Source: Rallus limicola (taxonomy: Eukaryota > Chordata > Aves > Gruiformes > Rallidae). From it: a stretch of DNA of 64,000 nt. The position numbers and the translations under genes were made by a program. Under the pieces are notes generated by a model. That model searched no databases, was not told the DNA's origin, and was given only the letters and a program-made list of their open reading frames with translations. Shown in pieces: positions 61,328-64,000 of this stretch; positions within the stretch are counted from its first letter, which is position 1, and each line of letters begins with the position of its first letter. The DNA is taken from contig JAKCOZ010000001.1 of assembly GCA_022605955.1 (NCBI GenBank), positions 78,356,520 through 78,420,519 of the forward strand, written 5' to 3'.

Positions 61328-61336
61328 ATTGGGCGG
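61328..61336. promoter_or_regulatory. Inverted CCAAT box fused to Sp1 (GC) box
   Basis: ATTGG (61328-61332), the complement of the NF-Y site CCAAT, overlaps GGGCGG (61331-61336). This pair is common just upstream of CpG-island transcription starts, and it is the best core-promoter landmark in the window. Confidence 0.5.
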
Positions 61337-62060
61337 AGCAGGCAGAGCGGGCAGCGCGAGGGCAGGCGGCAGCGCCACGCGCGGGGCGGCGGCGCCACCT
61401 GGCGGACGGCGGTGGCGGCGCGGGGCTTCCCCGGGCACCGACGCCGGCGGCTGCGCCTCCCGTGCTTGGGACAGGGGACGTGGAGGGGTGCGGGGTGCCC
61501 GGCGGGCGGGGGCTGTTCCGCAGGCGGGAGGGTTGGCGGGGTTACAGAGGGGTGCGGGAGGCCCTCACGCCGCCGGAAAGGAGGGAGGGAACAAACCGGT
61601 GGCGGCTCCGGTGAGCTGCCGGGTACCGGCTTCCCTGCGGGCATGTCCCGGTGGCTTTCGGACCGGTTGGACGGCTGTCTAGAACCGGCGAAACTAGGCT
61701 GGTCCCAGACGCGTGCGACAGCGTCCGCAGGCGGCGTCAGGACCGGGCGGCCTCGCAGAGGGGAAAGCTGCGGGGCTGTCTGCGTGGCCGCGCCGCTCTG
61801 CGAGCCCAGCCTTCGCCCCACCCGCTCAGAAACGGGACATCAGGCGGGCCGGTCCCCACGAAGCAACGGTTCGTCGCCACTGCCCCGCGCTGAAGTCAGC
61901 GCCCCTACGTACGATGAGCGCCACTTCTGCACCCTCATCTCTGTCTCCCACCATTTACTGCGGCAGCTGAGGGCAGCGAGTGGCTCCGGCCGGTGCAGCA
62001 GGCACCTGAGCGCTGCAGAGGTCTGCTCCCTGACCCGGTGCTCTGGGAACGCGAGTGAGA

Positions 62061-63289
62061 GGTGCTGCTTTGCTGTTTGCCTGTCTAAGGAAGAAAACCA
62101 GCCCTACACACGCCTTCAGGAACAGGCCAAAGGCAGGGAAGTCTAGAACAACCTCACCTGGAGGACATGGTCATTCCATCGCCTACTTCGCTTGCATCAG
62201 AGGAGATGAAGAGATCGGTCCCAGTCTCCTGCAGTGGCAAGGCACACCACCATGCAAGTGGAGGGATGGCTACATCCCACCACCCAGTGTACTTGAGGGC
62301 CACCAGCTCAGTCTGATGATACAGTCATCCTGCAGCAACTGCTCTCAGCCTTCCAACAACTGAAGCACTCTTGAGTCTGGGTCCTAATTTAGACCTCTGT
62401 GAGCAGGCACTGGGTCTGCGAGAAGGTACAGCAGGTGATTGGCTTTGATCAGCTATGAAAAGGCACCCTAGAAGAGACTTCCTTAGTTAGAAATCTCCGG
62501 TGTGTATGCAGCTGATAGTTTGCAAAAAAACATTGATGACTGGATGTGTACTTCTGACCAGGCCAGCCTAGCCATCGTAAATCAGCCACTGATAGAAAAC
62601 AGAGCAGAATCCTGTTGTATTTATTGCTTTGTATTGCTAACTAAACCTTGAAGGATCTTCAGGAGTTGGGCTCTGATCCAGGAAAACAGTGACCCACATG
62701 CTTAACTTCTAGCAGAAGGGTAGACCTAATAGCACGCAAAATTAAGCACAGGCCAGAGTGTTTTCACTGAGTTTGGGGTTATACAGGCTAACACTTCAGA
62801 GAAGGTCAACATCTCACAGCATGTCAGCATCAGTGAGGAGACAGATGGAGTGCTGCTTCCTAATTTTACTTATGCTAATAAATTCCCCACCTGTGTCCAG
62901 TAATTTACAGGCAAGAAAAAAGCCAACCTACTGTCACTGGGTAGCTATAGATAGCATCTGGTCATCATGTTTGGTTCACTAGAGTTCAATAAGTGAAGTC
63001 TCTCCAGGCCTGAGGACCATGGGCAGGTTTGCACACTCTGGCACCCTCTCCCTGGGTACCAGGCTCACCAGGTTTCCTTCACGATGTTCCCAGTGGATGA
63101 GGGCACTTTAGGGCCTGATGCTCAAGCAGTGGTCTCCCAGTTCTCTTCTGAGACATGGATTAAGTACCATAATTTTGAATAAAAGGTAAAATATTGCAAT
63201 TAAAAATGTCAAAATAAATATTTTTACTATTTGATCCAAACAGTCCTGTCAAATTAAAATGTAATTGTAAAGTCCTTTATGTTACAGTA
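62061..63289. other. Unique DNA right of the CpG island
   Basis: No exon or repeat is recognised. The stretch 63180-63260 is AT-rich. Short plus-strand frames (62055-62363, 62758-62982) have no recognisable content. Confidence 0.5.
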
Positions 63290-64000
63290 TGTGGTGGTTT
63301 GACCCTGGCTTGAGGCCAAATGTCCACCAAAGCCACTCTATCACTGCCCTTTTCGGCTGGAAAGGGGAGAAAATAGATATTGAGAGGCTCAGGAGTCAAG
63401 ATAAGGATCACTCTGCAATTATTGTCATGGACAAAACAGACTCAACACAGAATAAAGGACAGAAAACTCTCTAATTGATGACACTGCCCTGCACACCCAG
63501 TGACACCAAAGTCCAGTAATGAGAAGTGTGGCCAGAGCTTAAAGCACCTCCCCCCACCCCTCCCTTCTTAGCAGACTGCACTTCAGTCAGGATTTCGCTC
63601 CCTTCTTCCCCCTCCCATCGCAGCATGGGGAGGGTCAGGGAATGTGGAGTGGGGGTTTTGGTCAGTTCCTCCCAAGTTGTTTTCCTTCTTAGCTGGGGGG
63701 GTATTCCTCACACCCTCCCCCAGCTCCAGCATGGGGTCCCAGTTGCAGGAGACAGTCTTCCATGAACTTCTTCAACATGAGTCCTTTCTATCAGGGAGTC
63801 ATCTCCTCACCAATTGCCTCAACATGGCTCCCCTCCATGGGGTGCTGACCTTTGGACCCAGACTCTCCAGCCTGGTCCCCCAACAGAGTCCCCAGCAAGC
63901 CTGCTGTGGCGTGGGACTGTGTCTCCACAGGCTGTAGATGGTCTCTGCTCCCCGTCATTATCCATGCGCTGCAGGGGGACAGCCTGCTTCACCGTGGTCT
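63290..64000. mobile_element. Avian endogenous retrovirus LTR, cut by window edge
   Basis: It starts TGTGGTGGTTTGACCCTGG and carries text I recognise from a widespread avian LTR family: CCACCAAAGCCACTCTATCA, GGGGAGAAAATAGATAT, a block of CTCCAGC(A/G)TGGGGTCCC-like units, and CTGCAGGGGGACAGCCTGCT near the end. At least 711 bp is present and it continues past 64000. Whether it is a solo LTR or part of a provirus cannot be seen. Orientation relative to the family consensus is not assigned. Confidence 0.8.

Larger units (their letters stand above)
61080..62060. promoter_or_regulatory. CpG island, probable promoter
   Basis: About 1 kb is strongly G+C-rich with dense CpGs, unlike the AT-balanced DNA on both sides. 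It contains an inverted CCAAT box next to an Sp1 motif (61328-61336), an 18-base G run (61294-61311) and several GGCGGG-type motifs. A good plus-strand splice donor, CAG|GTGAGA, lies at 61136, and a weaker one, GGTGAGC, near 61607. Long open frames cross it on both strands (plus 61061-62146; minus 60988-61821), but their arginine-, proline- and glycine-rich text is typical of G+C-rich DNA without stops, so I do not call a protein. Direction of transcription is unresolved. Confidence 0.75.

Noticed and set aside
60988..62146. Coding genes of 361 codons (plus) and 277 codons (minus) in the CpG island
   Set aside because: Stop codons are rare in G+C-rich DNA. The predicted proteins overlap on opposite strands, are low-complexity in arginine, glycine and proline, and contain no domain I recognise.

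Overview
The window looks like vertebrate nuclear DNA from a bird, probably a galliform or close relative. Three CR1 LINE 3'-end fragments (about 46396, 47831 and 52469) and a familiar avian endogenous-retrovirus LTR beginning TGTGGTGGTTTGACC at 63290 support this. Intergenic spacing is large, there is one CpG island, and no bacterial-style gene organisation is seen. The species and chromosome cannot be fixed from the sequence alone.

Positions 1-39491 are one unbroken head-to-tail satellite array of about 200 copies of a 198-bp monomer. Monomers differ by only a few bases. The left end is cut by the window, so the true array is longer. Eighteen copies are 193 bp because they lack ACTTT. These short copies divide the array into blocks of 7, 12, 40, 12, 13, 4, 7, 4, 7, 12, 4, 10, 11, 11, 11, 10 and 22 monomers. 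Shared marker substitutions show higher-order repeats: a 4-monomer block used three times at 16.8-24.3 kb, a block of about 11 monomers (about 2.17 kb) iterated through 24.3-34.8 kb, a 13-monomer periodicity at 6.3-8.9 kb, and an alternating 396-bp dimer at 9.3-10.9 kb. Long open frames on both strands (up to 2649 and 2609 codons) are by-products of a stop-free monomer whose length is divisible by three. They are not credible genes.

The array ends at a gap of exactly 100 Ns (39492-39591). Right of the gap is about 24 kb of non-satellite DNA. Its first 300 bp resemble the end of a plus-strand transcript, with two AATAAA signals and a T-rich downstream element. Then come mostly anonymous intergenic DNA, a 620-bp GGGAA/GGAAA polypurine microsatellite (45140-45759), CR1 fragments, a probable minus-strand LTR retroelement remnant (about 48.9-51.97 kb), a CpG island with CCAAT and Sp1 motifs (about 61.08-62.06 kb) that may be an unannotated promoter, and the avian LTR running off the right edge.

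I found no convincing protein-coding exon, tRNA, rRNA or CRISPR array. The most interesting object is the satellite, its higher-order structure, and its junction with a possible gene end. A cluster of single-base homopolymer insertions at 27.76-31.35 kb suggests that part of the array is an under-polished long-read consensus.
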